The notes beneath the pieces were generated by a model that had not been told where the DNA came from, did no database searches, and was given only the letters and a program-made list of their open reading frames with translations. Positions 8,167 through 16,455 of a stretch of DNA of 46,569 nucleotides are shown one piece after another. The position numbers and the translations under genes are program-made. The stretch's first letter is position 1. Each line of letters opens with the position of its first letter. The DNA is from Desulfobacterales bacterium (GTDB taxonomy: Bacteria > Desulfobacterota > Desulfobacteria > Desulfobacterales > Desulfolunaceae): NCBI GenBank assembly GCA_022360815.1, contig JAKSCC010000192.1, forward strand, positions 1-46,569, read 5' to 3'.

Positions 8167-9396
8167 ATGGACCTGCCCTCACCGGAAGCTGAAGAGATTC
8201 TAAAATGCCACCTAAACCGAAGAGCCCTTCCACTCGCCTTTGATCAGCCCTTAGAGACGCACTATTTAACGCGAGAGAACAACCGAAGGCAAAAACGCTA
8301 CTTGCTCTCGGGAATCGTCGCCATCCTCTTTTACAATTTTTTCTTTCTTGGCGACCGCATCATGATCCCCGATATTTTTGGTATGGCGTGGCGCCTGAGG
8401 TTGTTTGGGGTTACCCCTGCCATTGCCTTGGCCATGTTCCTTGTCAACCTGCGCCCCTTCCAGCGCCATACCGAACTCTTTGCACTGGCCCTGATGCTCA
8501 TCACCTCTTTGGGGATCATCTATCTGCTGACCCAAAGCCACCACCCCAACGCCGCTCACTATTATACAGGCATCATTATCATCGCCATTTTTGGCAACAT
8601 TGTCGCACGTATTCGTCTCAAGACAGCTATGATCTCATCTGGCATGATCCTTCTGGTCTACTGCCTCAGCCTTGCCCATATGCCCGCCATGGGACCGGAA
8701 TCCGGCCCCAACAGTGCCCTTGTTCTCTTCGCCTCTTTAACCATCAGTCTTTTTGGAACCTATCAACTTGAAACCGAGGCTCGACGAGATTTCCTACGTG
8801 AAATGCTCCAGACCCTTCACACACACAAACTCAAGGAAGCAAACGAAGAGCTGACCCGCATGTCTCGAACCGATGGACTCACCGGGGTAATCAACCGCCA
8901 ACATTTTGACCGCATCTATGCCAGACAGTGGCGAATCTCCTGCCGTAATGGAGAGTGGCTCGGCTTTCTCTTTATTGATATTGACCACTTCAAGCTATAC
9001 AACGACCACTATGGCCACCAAAAAGGAGATGCCACCTTAAAACAGGTGGCAACGGTTATCTCAAAGAGTGTGGGACGAGCCGGAGACACGACCGCACGCT
9101 ACGGAGGCGAAGAGTTTGTCGTCCTTCTGCCGCAGACAGAGCTTGAAAATGCCCACTTCATTGCACAGCGCATTGCATCTGGAATTGAGTCCCTTCACAT
9201 CGAACACACAGCCTCCCCCACAGCCCCCTACATCACCCTAAGCATTGGGGTGGCCTCTACCATCCCCACGGTAAACCAATGGCCAGAGAGCCTAATAAAA
9301 AAAGCTGACGATGCCCTTTATCAAGCCAAGGAAAAAGGACGAGATCTTATCTTGTGTTCCGAAGACATGCCCCTACGGCTTCACGGAAGGGTGTAG
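8167..9396 (+). CDS. membrane-bound diguanylate cyclase (GGDEF)
   Basis: This 409-residue enzyme makes cyclic di-GMP from two GTP. The N-terminal half (residues about 35-205) has roughly six hydrophobic segments and no recognised sensor domain. A short helical linker leads to the GGDEF domain, which starts at RTDGLTGVINRQHF. The active-site loop is GGEEF at 313-317. An RAGD inhibitory (I-site) motif lies five residues before it, so product inhibition is expected. FLFIDIDHFKLYND and ADDALYQAKEKGRD are further conserved stretches. AAGGAG precedes the ATG. The last 16 bp overlap the convergent sulfatase-family gene. What the membrane part senses cannot be read from sequence. Confidence 0.94.
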   Translation: MDLPSPEAEEILKCHLNRRALPLAFDQPLETHYLTRENNRRQKRYLLSGIVAILFYNFFFLGDRIMIPDIFGMAWRLRLFGVTPAIALAMFLVNLRPFQRHTELFALALMLITSLGIIYLLTQSHHPNAAHYYTGIIIIAIFGNIVARIRLKTAMISSGMILLVYCLSLAHMPAMGPESGPNSALVLFASLTISLFGTYQLETEARRDFLREMLQTLHTHKLKEANEELTRMSRTDGLTGVINRQHFDRIYARQWRISCRNGEWLGFLFIDIDHFKLYNDHYGHQKGDATLKQVATVISKSVGRAGDTTARYGGEEFVVLLPQTELENAHFIAQRIASGIESLHIEHTASPTAPYITLSIGVASTIPTVNQWPESLIKKADDALYQAKEKGRDLILCSEDMPLRLHGRV

Positions 9397-11345
9397 AGCC
9401 TCTCCCTGTAACTTTTCGAAGCCCAGGTAACATGAGCCAAAGCCTTTTCGACCAGAAGGTGAGTCAGCGAGGTGGGCTCAAGCTTCTTTTCCCTATACCG
9501 AAACTGAAGTGCCTTGCCTCCAGGCTGAAGCACCACCACGTTATCCTCTTCCATATAGGCCAGGTTTTTATAAAATTGCATAATGGCCCGCCCTTTAAGG
9601 GCAGGGTGTACTTTCATCACATCTCGTCCGAGCATGGGCGTTTCCCCTTTCATCCCCAAAGCAGAGAGAAGGGTCGGGGCCAGATCCACTTGGCTTGCCA
9701 CCCGATCATAAACCCCAGGGGTCACACCCGGCCCAATAATAAGCGCGGGAATTCGAAAGCGTTCAATGGGAACCAAAGCATCTCCATAAACCCGTGAGTT
9801 GTGATCGGCTACCACGAGAAAAAGGCTTCGCTCCCAGTAAGAGCTCTTTTTTGCCATCTCAAAAAAACGGCCTAACGCATAGTCGGCATACTTCACAGCA
9901 TTGTTTACCGTGGCCTTGGGTTCTTCATAAAGGGAAATTGCGTTGTCGGGAAACTCAAAGGGAGTGTGGTTACTGGATGTAAAAATCACCGTCAGGCTGG
10001 GGCTTTTTCCGTCGGCATCCAAAAGGGCGTCTGCCTTTGCAAAAAGATCTTCATCGCTCACGCCCCAGGAGCCTTTGAATCGGTATTCTGAAAAATCTTT
10101 TTCTTCAATCACCTCATCAAAGCCATTGCCCAGAAAAAAGCCCTTCATGTTATCGAAATTTGCTGCCCCTCCGTACACAAAACGGGTTTTGTACCCTTTG
10201 GTCTTAAGAAAAGAGGCCAGGGTAAAAAAGCCGCTCTGGGCTTTTCCCAACTTCACCACACTGCGCGCAGGGGTCGGAAGAAACCCCGTAAGAATCGCTT
10301 CAAGCCCCCGCACCGACCGAGTCCCTGTGGCATAGAGTTGGTCGAAAAAAAGGCCCTCTTCGGCCAAGCGATCGAGGTTGGGGGTAAGGGGAAGCCCTCC
10401 CATGCGCCCAACAAATTCTGCCCCCATGCTCTCTTCAATGACAATCACAAGATTTAAAAGGGTCGAGTGCTTCAAAACGGGAAGAATGGGTTTTGCCGTG
10501 GGCACTTTGGCATTTTGAAACAAAGAGAGGTCTTTGGATGCGCTCTCTCTCACCAAAAACAGAGCCCGCTCAGGATTCATCTTGCCATAAAGCTCGGATG
10601 CATCCGCCTCATCTTTCATACGGTAGATAGCGTAAACAAGGGAGTAACCCGAGGAGAGAGGAAGACTGTTGACCAACTGATCCGATGTAAAAGCCACGTT
10701 GCTGGGATTGGCAGGCCGTCTCCCCATACTGGAACGCGCTCCAGCAAAAACAAGAAGCGCCATGATGGGAAGACAAATCAGCCGAGTGCTCATTCTCCAT
10801 GAAGAGGCCACAGCCACTTGGGCTGGAAACACCCGCCGCGCAAACCAAAGCAGAAAAAAAACAACCAGCCCTCCCAGAAACAATTCCGCCTTATAGCCTC
10901 CCCAAAGCATGGCCCCCACCTCCCGTGGGTATTCCATATATTCGACAAACAGGCGATTGGGGCGGGTATCGTACTCTTCAATAAAAAAAGGGGTGACAGC
11001 CTCCATAAAAAACAGAAAGAAAAACGTAGCCGAAAGCCACAGGCCCGCAAATTTTTTCCAAACGCTATGAGTGAAAGAGAACCCGTTCAAAAGAGGCGCA
11101 AGCAAAACAGGTACAGCCAAAACATAGCAGAGGACAATGGTGTCCATTCGAAGCCCATAAAGCAAAATCCATCCAGCATCACCCAAGCCCTTCAAGCGAT
11201 CCCATTTCCAGATCAACAGCCCCAAACGAAACAAAGAGAGCCCCACCCAGACTTGAACTGCAAACTGCAACAAGGGCCCCCACGGACTTGATGCCCATTT
11301 TGCCAGCCCGGAATCTTTTCGCCCCCTTACACGCAACACCTCCAT
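9381..11345 (-). CDS. LTA synthase-like sulfatase-fold membrane transferase
   Basis: This encodes 654 residues. About five transmembrane helices (residues 20-200) precede a large periplasmic domain of the alkaline phosphatase/sulfatase fold. Expected ligands and nucleophile are visible: Glu in LVIVIEESMG, Thr342 in GTRSVRG (the phosphothreonine nucleophile position), Asp in GVSDEDLF, and His in SSNHTPF. Relatives include LtaS and the phosphoglycerol transferase MdoB/OpgB, which decorate lipoteichoic acid or periplasmic glucans. In a diderm a glucan- or lipid-modifying role is more likely. ATG 11345 is chosen because GGAGGT sits 8 nt upstream; a TTG at 11369 is an unlikely alternative. No envelope-polymer genes are adjacent. 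Confidence 0.88.
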   Translation of the reverse strand: MEVLRVRGRKDSGLAKWASSPWGPLLQFAVQVWVGLSLFRLGLLIWKWDRLKGLGDAGWILLYGLRMDTIVLCYVLAVPVLLAPLLNGFSFTHSVWKKFAGLWLSATFFFLFFMEAVTPFFIEEYDTRPNRLFVEYMEYPREVGAMLWGGYKAELFLGGLVVFFLLWFARRVFPAQVAVASSWRMSTRLICLPIMALLVFAGARSSMGRRPANPSNVAFTSDQLVNSLPLSSGYSLVYAIYRMKDEADASELYGKMNPERALFLVRESASKDLSLFQNAKVPTAKPILPVLKHSTLLNLVIVIEESMGAEFVGRMGGLPLTPNLDRLAEEGLFFDQLYATGTRSVRGLEAILTGFLPTPARSVVKLGKAQSGFFTLASFLKTKGYKTRFVYGGAANFDNMKGFFLGNGFDEVIEEKDFSEYRFKGSWGVSDEDLFAKADALLDADGKSPSLTVIFTSSNHTPFEFPDNAISLYEEPKATVNNAVKYADYALGRFFEMAKKSSYWERSLFLVVADHNSRVYGDALVPIERFRIPALIIGPGVTPGVYDRVASQVDLAPTLLSALGMKGETPMLGRDVMKVHPALKGRAIMQFYKNLAYMEEDNVVVLQPGGKALQFRYREKKLEPTSLTHLLVEKALAHVTWASKSYRERLYTLP

Positions 11346-11723
11346 CAACACCCACCTCCGAAATACCAATCGCTAAAAATACAAACCCCTTAACGATCTT
11401 TTGTTTATACCTGTCCCATGGGCGTGACTGTTTCGCGTTCACTTGACGGCCTCTTTCAAGCTATTTTTTACCACTTAAGTAAAAAACAGCTTAGCCATTT
11501 TATACCTCATCAGGATCCTATAAACCTACACAAGCATTCAGTTCTCAGGGAACTATACGATTCGGAAATTTTTAACAACCCCAAATTTACTGATTTTTTT
11601 TGAAAGGATAAGCTTCGGCGTAAAATCAAGCACCTTGTGCCAAAGAGGACCTATGACTGACAAGCTCTGCTGTCTCAGCAGACTGTTGCGATTAAAAAGT
11701 AGGATAACGTTGAGGTAGGAAAA
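11346..11723. other. gene-free stretch with one hairpin
   Basis: No convincing gene is present. A 61-codon frame at 11418-11603 lacks a ribosome site and family resemblance. A perfect 7-bp hairpin, TCTGCTG-TCT-CAGCAGA, lies at 11666-11682 without a T tract. The upstream region of the sulfatase-family gene must lie in the right-to-left reading of this stretch, but I see no clear promoter. Confidence 0.4.
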
Positions 11724-11996
11724 TTACCTTCGGAAACCACTGAGGAGAATAAGAAAGAGCCCAGAAAAGAAAAAGATGGCGTAAAGAGGCATGGTAACAA
11801 TGTAGTCCAAAGAGGACTTTACAACGCCCTCAGAGAGCTCACCGACCCACGCCAAACGCTCTTCCCCCATGATGCGAAAAAGAGTAAGCCGAAATCGATC
11901 CTCTTGGCCTTTCATCAACTGGGAAAGCAAGTTTAAAATAAAAAGCAGCCCCCCGGCCAGAAACAAGACACCACCCAACCCAAATGATCTGTTCAT
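11724..11996 (-). CDS. small two-helix membrane protein, unknown
   Basis: This is a 90-residue protein with an N-terminal hydrophobic helix (GGVLFLAGGLLFILNLL), a charged middle of about 35 residues, and a second helix (MPLYAIFFFSGLFLILLSG) near the C-terminus. AAAGGA lies 7 nt before the ATG, supporting a real gene. I do not recognise a family. The topology predicts both ends on the same side. It is alone between the sulfatase-family gene and another unknown gene on the same strand. Confidence 0.65.
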   Translation of the reverse strand: MNRSFGLGGVLFLAGGLLFILNLLSQLMKGQEDRFRLTLFRIMGEERLAWVGELSEGVVKSSLDYIVTMPLYAIFFFSGLFLILLSGFRR

Positions 11997-12101
11997 GGTT
12001 TATCCTTTCTCGCGGCACCAGCAATTCATTATCGCACCGTAATTATAGGAAATATAGCCAAAACCCTCTTTTTTGTCAATATTTATTCCCTTTCAGGGAG
12101 C

Positions 12102-12431
12102 CTACCAAGGAAACTGAACAGGGTAGAGTTCATGGATCAACTCTTTGTAATGTTCGGAGTGACGATAGTAAAACCGGGCCAACCCCATAAGGCGCATACC
12201 GGCATCCACCAACTCATGGATCGTCTCATTGGAGGACAACCCTCTCTTCTCAAGAACCTTCCGCTCCAACACCAAGCGTTTTTGCAGTGCTATTTTCAAG
12301 ACCGACTCCGGCAGCCGCTGCCATACGGAAAAGTCTCTATTGAAATCCTCCATATCCTCTTTGAGAAGAAACTCACCCGTGGCCTCAACATCCTCTATTT
12401 CATGAACTCGAAAAGGCTGCAGTCTACCCAT
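12102..12431 (-). CDS. hypothetical protein, 109 aa
   Basis: This is a soluble, charged, mostly helical protein without a signal peptide or recognised motif. Its middle (ESVLKIALQKRLVLERKVLE) is strongly amphipathic, and the C-terminal third is rich in Tyr and His. A very good ribosome site (GGGAGGT, 4-5 nt before the ATG) and the lack of frame competition support a true gene. It lies upstream of the 90-aa membrane protein on the same strand with a 105-bp gap. No function is proposed. Confidence 0.7.
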   Translation of the reverse strand: MGRLQPFRVHEIEDVEATGEFLLKEDMEDFNRDFSVWQRLPESVLKIALQKRLVLERKVLEKRGLSSNETIHELVDAGMRLMGLARFYYRHSEHYKELIHELYPVQFPW

Positions 12432-12657
12432 TGCACCTCCCTGTAGCCGCGCTCTATTGCCGGTCTACCCTCCGGACTTGTGAGAACGCCTCGCCTGTGT
12501 CATAGTCATTCAGCCCGTTTAAGGCCAATTGTTCCTTCGCCTGATTTACAGGGGCCCGCCACCCGTAACCGCGATGGTTCCTCACTGAATCTCAACACCC
12601 CATGCACTTTTTAGGTTTGATATCGCCATACGGTGACTTCTACGGAGTCTTTGCCCC

Positions 12658-13809
12658 ATGAACACCCTCGACCTCACTCCAGCAAACCGCCCCATGTACC
12701 GGTTTCTTCTTACCCTGACCCTATGTGCCACGTTCGGACTTCAAGCCTGGCGCATTCTTTTTGACAACTTTGCTGTGGGAACATTGGCCCTTGATGGGAG
12801 TCATGTGGGCACCATCCAGTCTGTCCGAGAGATTCCTGGCTTTTTGGCCCTTCTCGTCGTCTATGTTACCCTGATCCTTAAAGAGCACCGAATCGCCTCC
12901 TGGTCGGTTGTAATTCTGGGCATGGGAGTGGCTGCCACGGGATGGTTTCCCAGTTTCCAAGGACTCCTTATGACCACCCTTGTGATGAGCTTTGGGTTTC
13001 ACTACTTTGAAACCGTCAACCAATCCCTGACCCTTCAGTACTTTGACCATGCAACGGCCCCGGTGGTTCTGGGGAAGCTGAGGAGCTATGGAGCAGCCGC
13101 CAGTATTGTCTCTGGAATCCTCTTTTTTGCGGCAGCTCCTCTTCTCTCTTACGAAGAGCTCTACACGGCCAGCGGCCTTCTCATTCTGGCCACCGGTCTT
13201 ATCTCCCTTAAGAAAAACCCCACGGACCCCTTGGCACCGGCACAGCACAAGCGTCCTGTCTTTCGAAAACGCTACGGACTTTTTTACTTCCTCACCTTTA
13301 TGGCCGGTGCCCGAAGACAGATTTTCATCGCTTTTTCTGTTTTCCTTCTGGTGAAAAGATTCCACTTTTCCGTTCAGGAGGTTGCCCTCCTTTTCCTCTT
13401 CAACAACGCCGTCAACTTCTTCATCAGCCCCCTCATCGGAAGAGCCATTGTCCGATTTGGAGAACGGCGCATTCTCTCCATAGAGTACGCCAGTCTTATT
13501 GTCATTTTTCTGGCTTACGCTTTTACAGATTCACGCTTGGTGGTTGCTCTGCTTTACATTCTCGACCACGTCTTCTTCAACTTTGCCATGGCCATCAAAA
13601 CCTACTTTCAAAAGGTAGCAGCCCCGCAAGATATTGCACCAAGCATGGCGGCAGGATTCACCATCAACCACATCGCGGCTGTGGTTCTCCCGGTCATTGG
13701 CGGGCTTCTCTGGATGGTGGATTATCGTATTCCGTTTTACGCTGGAGCTGTCATGGCCGGTATCTCATGGATGGCTGTGCAGAAGATTCCCGCCAAAGAG
13801 GCGCTTTAA
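12658..13809 (+). CDS. MFS transporter
   Basis: This encodes a 383-residue polytopic inner-membrane protein with about 12 predicted helices in two halves, typical of the major facilitator superfamily. The first half runs to about residue 185. A basic cytoplasmic loop (KNPTDPLAPAQHKRPVFRKR region) separates the halves, and the second half contains GRAIVRFGERRILSIEY, which resembles the MFS loop 8-9 motif. The canonical loop 2-3 motif is poorly kept, so the substrate cannot be guessed. GGAG lies about 13 nt before the ATG. There is no regulator or enzyme nearby to suggest a substrate. Confidence 0.85.
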   Translation: MNTLDLTPANRPMYRFLLTLTLCATFGLQAWRILFDNFAVGTLALDGSHVGTIQSVREIPGFLALLVVYVTLILKEHRIASWSVVILGMGVAATGWFPSFQGLLMTTLVMSFGFHYFETVNQSLTLQYFDHATAPVVLGKLRSYGAAASIVSGILFFAAAPLLSYEELYTASGLLILATGLISLKKNPTDPLAPAQHKRPVFRKRYGLFYFLTFMAGARRQIFIAFSVFLLVKRFHFSVQEVALLFLFNNAVNFFISPLIGRAIVRFGERRILSIEYASLIVIFLAYAFTDSRLVVALLYILDHVFFNFAMAIKTYFQKVAAPQDIAPSMAAGFTINHIAAVVLPVIGGLLWMVDYRIPFYAGAVMAGISWMAVQKIPAKEAL

Positions 13810-13911
13810 GCCCTCCTCTGCGGGGGTATGAAGATGGCCCGCCCGTTTAACTCAAGGCGGGCATATTTGGAAAAGAGATGGATGGTGTACGCGTTCCCGA
13901 ATCCGCGAAAA

Positions 13912-15528
13912 TCACCCTTCACGAACCGCGAGAAAGTCGTTGGAGGCAGCTGCGTTTTGGAGGGTGCTCAAATTCTCCATATAACGCGCAGCATTTTCGT
14001 AGGTCACCAGCCCTTTGGCGTAAAGCTGAGCCAGTGAAAAATCCAGAGGGTAATACTCATCTGAAGCGGTCTGCATCTGGGTTCGAATCATGTGGGATTT
14101 TTCCTCACGAATCAAATTTTTCATGCGGTAGCTGTTGATAAACTTCTCAATGGCCAGAACCAGCCCTTTGCCCCCTTTTCGTGGCAGCAAACGCTGGGCA
14201 ATGGTACAGAGAAGAGACTCGGCCAGAAGATTTCGCACCAAAGAGTGCTGATGATCTGGAAACATATTGATAATATGCTCAATAATTCCCGTTGAGTTTT
14301 CAGCGTGGACCGTGCTGATCACCAGATGGCCGGTATGGGCTGCTCGAAGGGCGATTTCAAAACTCTCTTTATCTCGCATCTCCCCTATGACAATCACATC
14401 CGGAGACTGGCGAAAAATCCCCCTAAGCCCTTCGTTAAACGACTCGCAGTCCCGGCCCACTTCACGCTGATTCACATTGCTCTTCTTGTGTTTGTGAAGG
14501 TACTCCACAGGATCTTCCAAGGTGATAATATTGCAACGTCGATTGTCGTTAATAATATCGACCATTTTGGCCAGGGTTGTCGATTTTCCATGCCCTGCTG
14601 GTCCACAAACCATAATCAGGCCCTGGGGCTTCAGGGCGTATTCGTGAACCCAATCGGGAAGGCCAAGGGCCTCCATGGAGGGAAGCACTTCAGGAAGCGA
14701 ACGAAGGGCAATGGAAACGGTATTTCTCTGTTTATAAAAAGCGATACGAAATCGTCCCACATCTTTGACGTTTAAAGCCATCTCCATGTCGTGGCACTTA
14801 TGAAACATGCGCCACTGGGTATCGCTTAAAAGCTCTCGAGCATACTTTTCACAGTCTCCAGGAGAAAGAACCCCCATGGGCATTCTTTTGAGGCGGTTGC
14901 TCAATTTAAGTGAGGGGGGGGCTCCTACCGAAAGAAACATATCGCTGGCCCCTTGCTTTACCATCTCTTCCAAAAGGCTTTTAAGTTTGGGGGCTTTTTC
15001 AATACGCAGGCTCAACGCTTCAGCTGTTCTTCGAATCACCTCTCCGGAAAGACCATCACCGTATCCTCCGGCCAGAGACTGCAGCGCCGCATCCATCATA
15101 AAGCTGGGGGTCACAACTGGCTTAATCTTCATGCCCAAAGAGAACCCCAGATCATTGATCGTCACAAAATCTTGAGGTGCGGCCATGGCCAGAACCAGTT
15201 CATGGCCCTCTAAGCGAATGGGAAGTACCCTGAGAGATTTCATCTTCTCCACAGGCATCAGATCCAAAATATGCTGTGAGATATTGATACTAAAAAGATT
15301 GACCGGCTTCACCTCAAAATGCTTGGCCAGAAATTTTAAAAGATCGTCTACCCCGATATACCCCATATCAATAAGAATCGATCCCAGCTGTCCCCCATCG
15401 TGCATCTGGCGTTTCAATGCCGTCTCCAGCTGATCTTCATTGATGTAGCCATATTCAATCATCAATTCGCCAAGCCGATGGCGACGTCCTGGAATCCCCT
15501 GTGCTGCTTCTCCCTTTTTCATGGCCAT
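13912..15528 (-). CDS. PilT-like ATPase with N-terminal MshEN domain
   Basis: This encodes 538 residues. Residues about 15-160 match the MshEN/GSPII_E N-terminal domain (RLGELMIEYGYINEDQLETA, then LGSILIDMGYI), which in relatives binds cyclic di-GMP. Residues about 200-538 are a PilT-type retraction ATPase: Walker A GPAGHGKST at 309-317 (His replaces the usual Ser), Asp box TLEDPVEY, Walker B IGEMRDKES, and HTGHLVISTVHAE. ATG 15528 is preferred because AAGGAGG lies 7 nt upstream; a GTG 11 codons earlier is an alternative. No pilus genes are adjacent. PilT and PilU normally lack an MshEN domain, so this is a hybrid architecture. Confidence 0.88.
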   Translation of the reverse strand: MAMKKGEAAQGIPGRRHRLGELMIEYGYINEDQLETALKRQMHDGGQLGSILIDMGYIGVDDLLKFLAKHFEVKPVNLFSINISQHILDLMPVEKMKSLRVLPIRLEGHELVLAMAAPQDFVTINDLGFSLGMKIKPVVTPSFMMDAALQSLAGGYGDGLSGEVIRRTAEALSLRIEKAPKLKSLLEEMVKQGASDMFLSVGAPPSLKLSNRLKRMPMGVLSPGDCEKYARELLSDTQWRMFHKCHDMEMALNVKDVGRFRIAFYKQRNTVSIALRSLPEVLPSMEALGLPDWVHEYALKPQGLIMVCGPAGHGKSTTLAKMVDIINDNRRCNIITLEDPVEYLHKHKKSNVNQREVGRDCESFNEGLRGIFRQSPDVIVIGEMRDKESFEIALRAAHTGHLVISTVHAENSTGIIEHIINMFPDHQHSLVRNLLAESLLCTIAQRLLPRKGGKGLVLAIEKFINSYRMKNLIREEKSHMIRTQMQTASDEYYPLDFSLAQLYAKGLVTYENAARYMENLSTLQNAAASNDFLAVREG

Positions 15529-15726
15529 TGTGAAACCTCCTTCCCCCTTGGGTTCACTCACCTGGCGGCCCTACTGGCCCCAACACGTTCCAGCCGCGCC
15601 ATGCGACCTAATTTTTTTTAATATCAACCTTTTTTCATAAACTGATTTCACCCATGTATCAAGAAAATATCGCTCAAATCCAAACCCAAAAACTCAAACT
15701 ACTCGGTCCCTTCATTAAGTACCCTT

Positions 15727-16128
15727 TTACATTTCTCGTATCGCAGGATCGTCATCGAGGCTATGGATAATCTCCACATCAACGTCAATTTCAACACCTG
15801 AAACGCTCTCCTCCTCTTCACATATTTTCATGGAAACGCGCATCTCCCCCCCTTGCACGTCTTTCACAATCGCATAGTACTCCCCCCAGTCTGGCCGACT
15901 CTCCTTCATAAGGTCATGGCCCATAAACCAACCGGAAATCGCTTTCAGCATCCCTCTTGGAACCCGTTTTCGGTTGGTGAAATAGGTCATGGGAGGAATG
16001 CCGCCATCGGGGTTGCCCTTGTAATCTTGACGACGATCCAGCATGGCAAAAAACCCTGATATTTCTGCAGGAAGAAGCCCTATGGCTCGAGTGATACGAG
16101 ACTTTTGGATGGCTAATTCATCGCCCAT
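15727..16128 (-). CDS. hypothetical protein, 133 aa
   Basis: The frame extends upstream to 16263, but ATG 16128 with GGGGG six nt upstream is the better start. The protein begins MGDELAIQKSRITRA. It is soluble and mixed alpha/beta, with an aromatic middle (PMTYFTNRKRVPRG) and a very acidic C-terminal quarter (CEEEESVSGVEIDVDVE). I recognise no family. It lies upstream of the PilT-like gene on the same strand with a 198-bp gap, so the two need not be linked. Confidence 0.6.
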   Translation of the reverse strand: MGDELAIQKSRITRAIGLLPAEISGFFAMLDRRQDYKGNPDGGIPPMTYFTNRKRVPRGMLKAISGWFMGHDLMKESRPDWGEYYAIVKDVQGGEMRVSMKICEEEESVSGVEIDVDVEIIHSLDDDPAIREM

Positions 16129-16455
16129 ACAAACCCCCATAAACGATTTTTTCAAAGGAGAATCCAGAGACCAGAATTGCAACCAAAAACCATGCACGAT
16201 GGAAAATCGAGTAGCCAGGAGGGAAAGCGGTCGGCCTCTGAAGGGTAAAAGGTGTGACATCAACTTTCGTTGATTTTCAAGTATACCTTATAAATGAACC
16301 CCTTACAAGGACCCGCTACCCAAACGTGCTTGACTACTTTTCTCTTGATTTCCACCGATTTTCCTGCTTTTTTCCTTAGAAACACGGCCTTACGCAATCC
16401 AACACACTTTGCAAACCAACGGCCTGATGGGGCTTAACCCTTGAGGAGAATCTTC
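16129..16455. other. divergent intergenic region before nhaC-like gene
   Basis: This holds the start regions of the leftward 133-aa gene and the rightward antiporter. It is AT-rich around 16265-16300, with TATA-like segments (GTATACC, TTATAAAT), but I find no -35/-10 pair with standard spacing. No small gene is supported. Confidence 0.4.

Noticed and set aside
11418-11603. 61-codon frame between the sulfatase-family gene and the small membrane protein
   Set aside because: No ribosome site and no recognisable features; left as intergenic.
12530-12610. Possible cobalamin riboswitch (CCCGCCAC...GTAA resemblance)
   Set aside because: The upstream core (GGGAA...GGTGAAAATCC) and the downstream pairing are missing.
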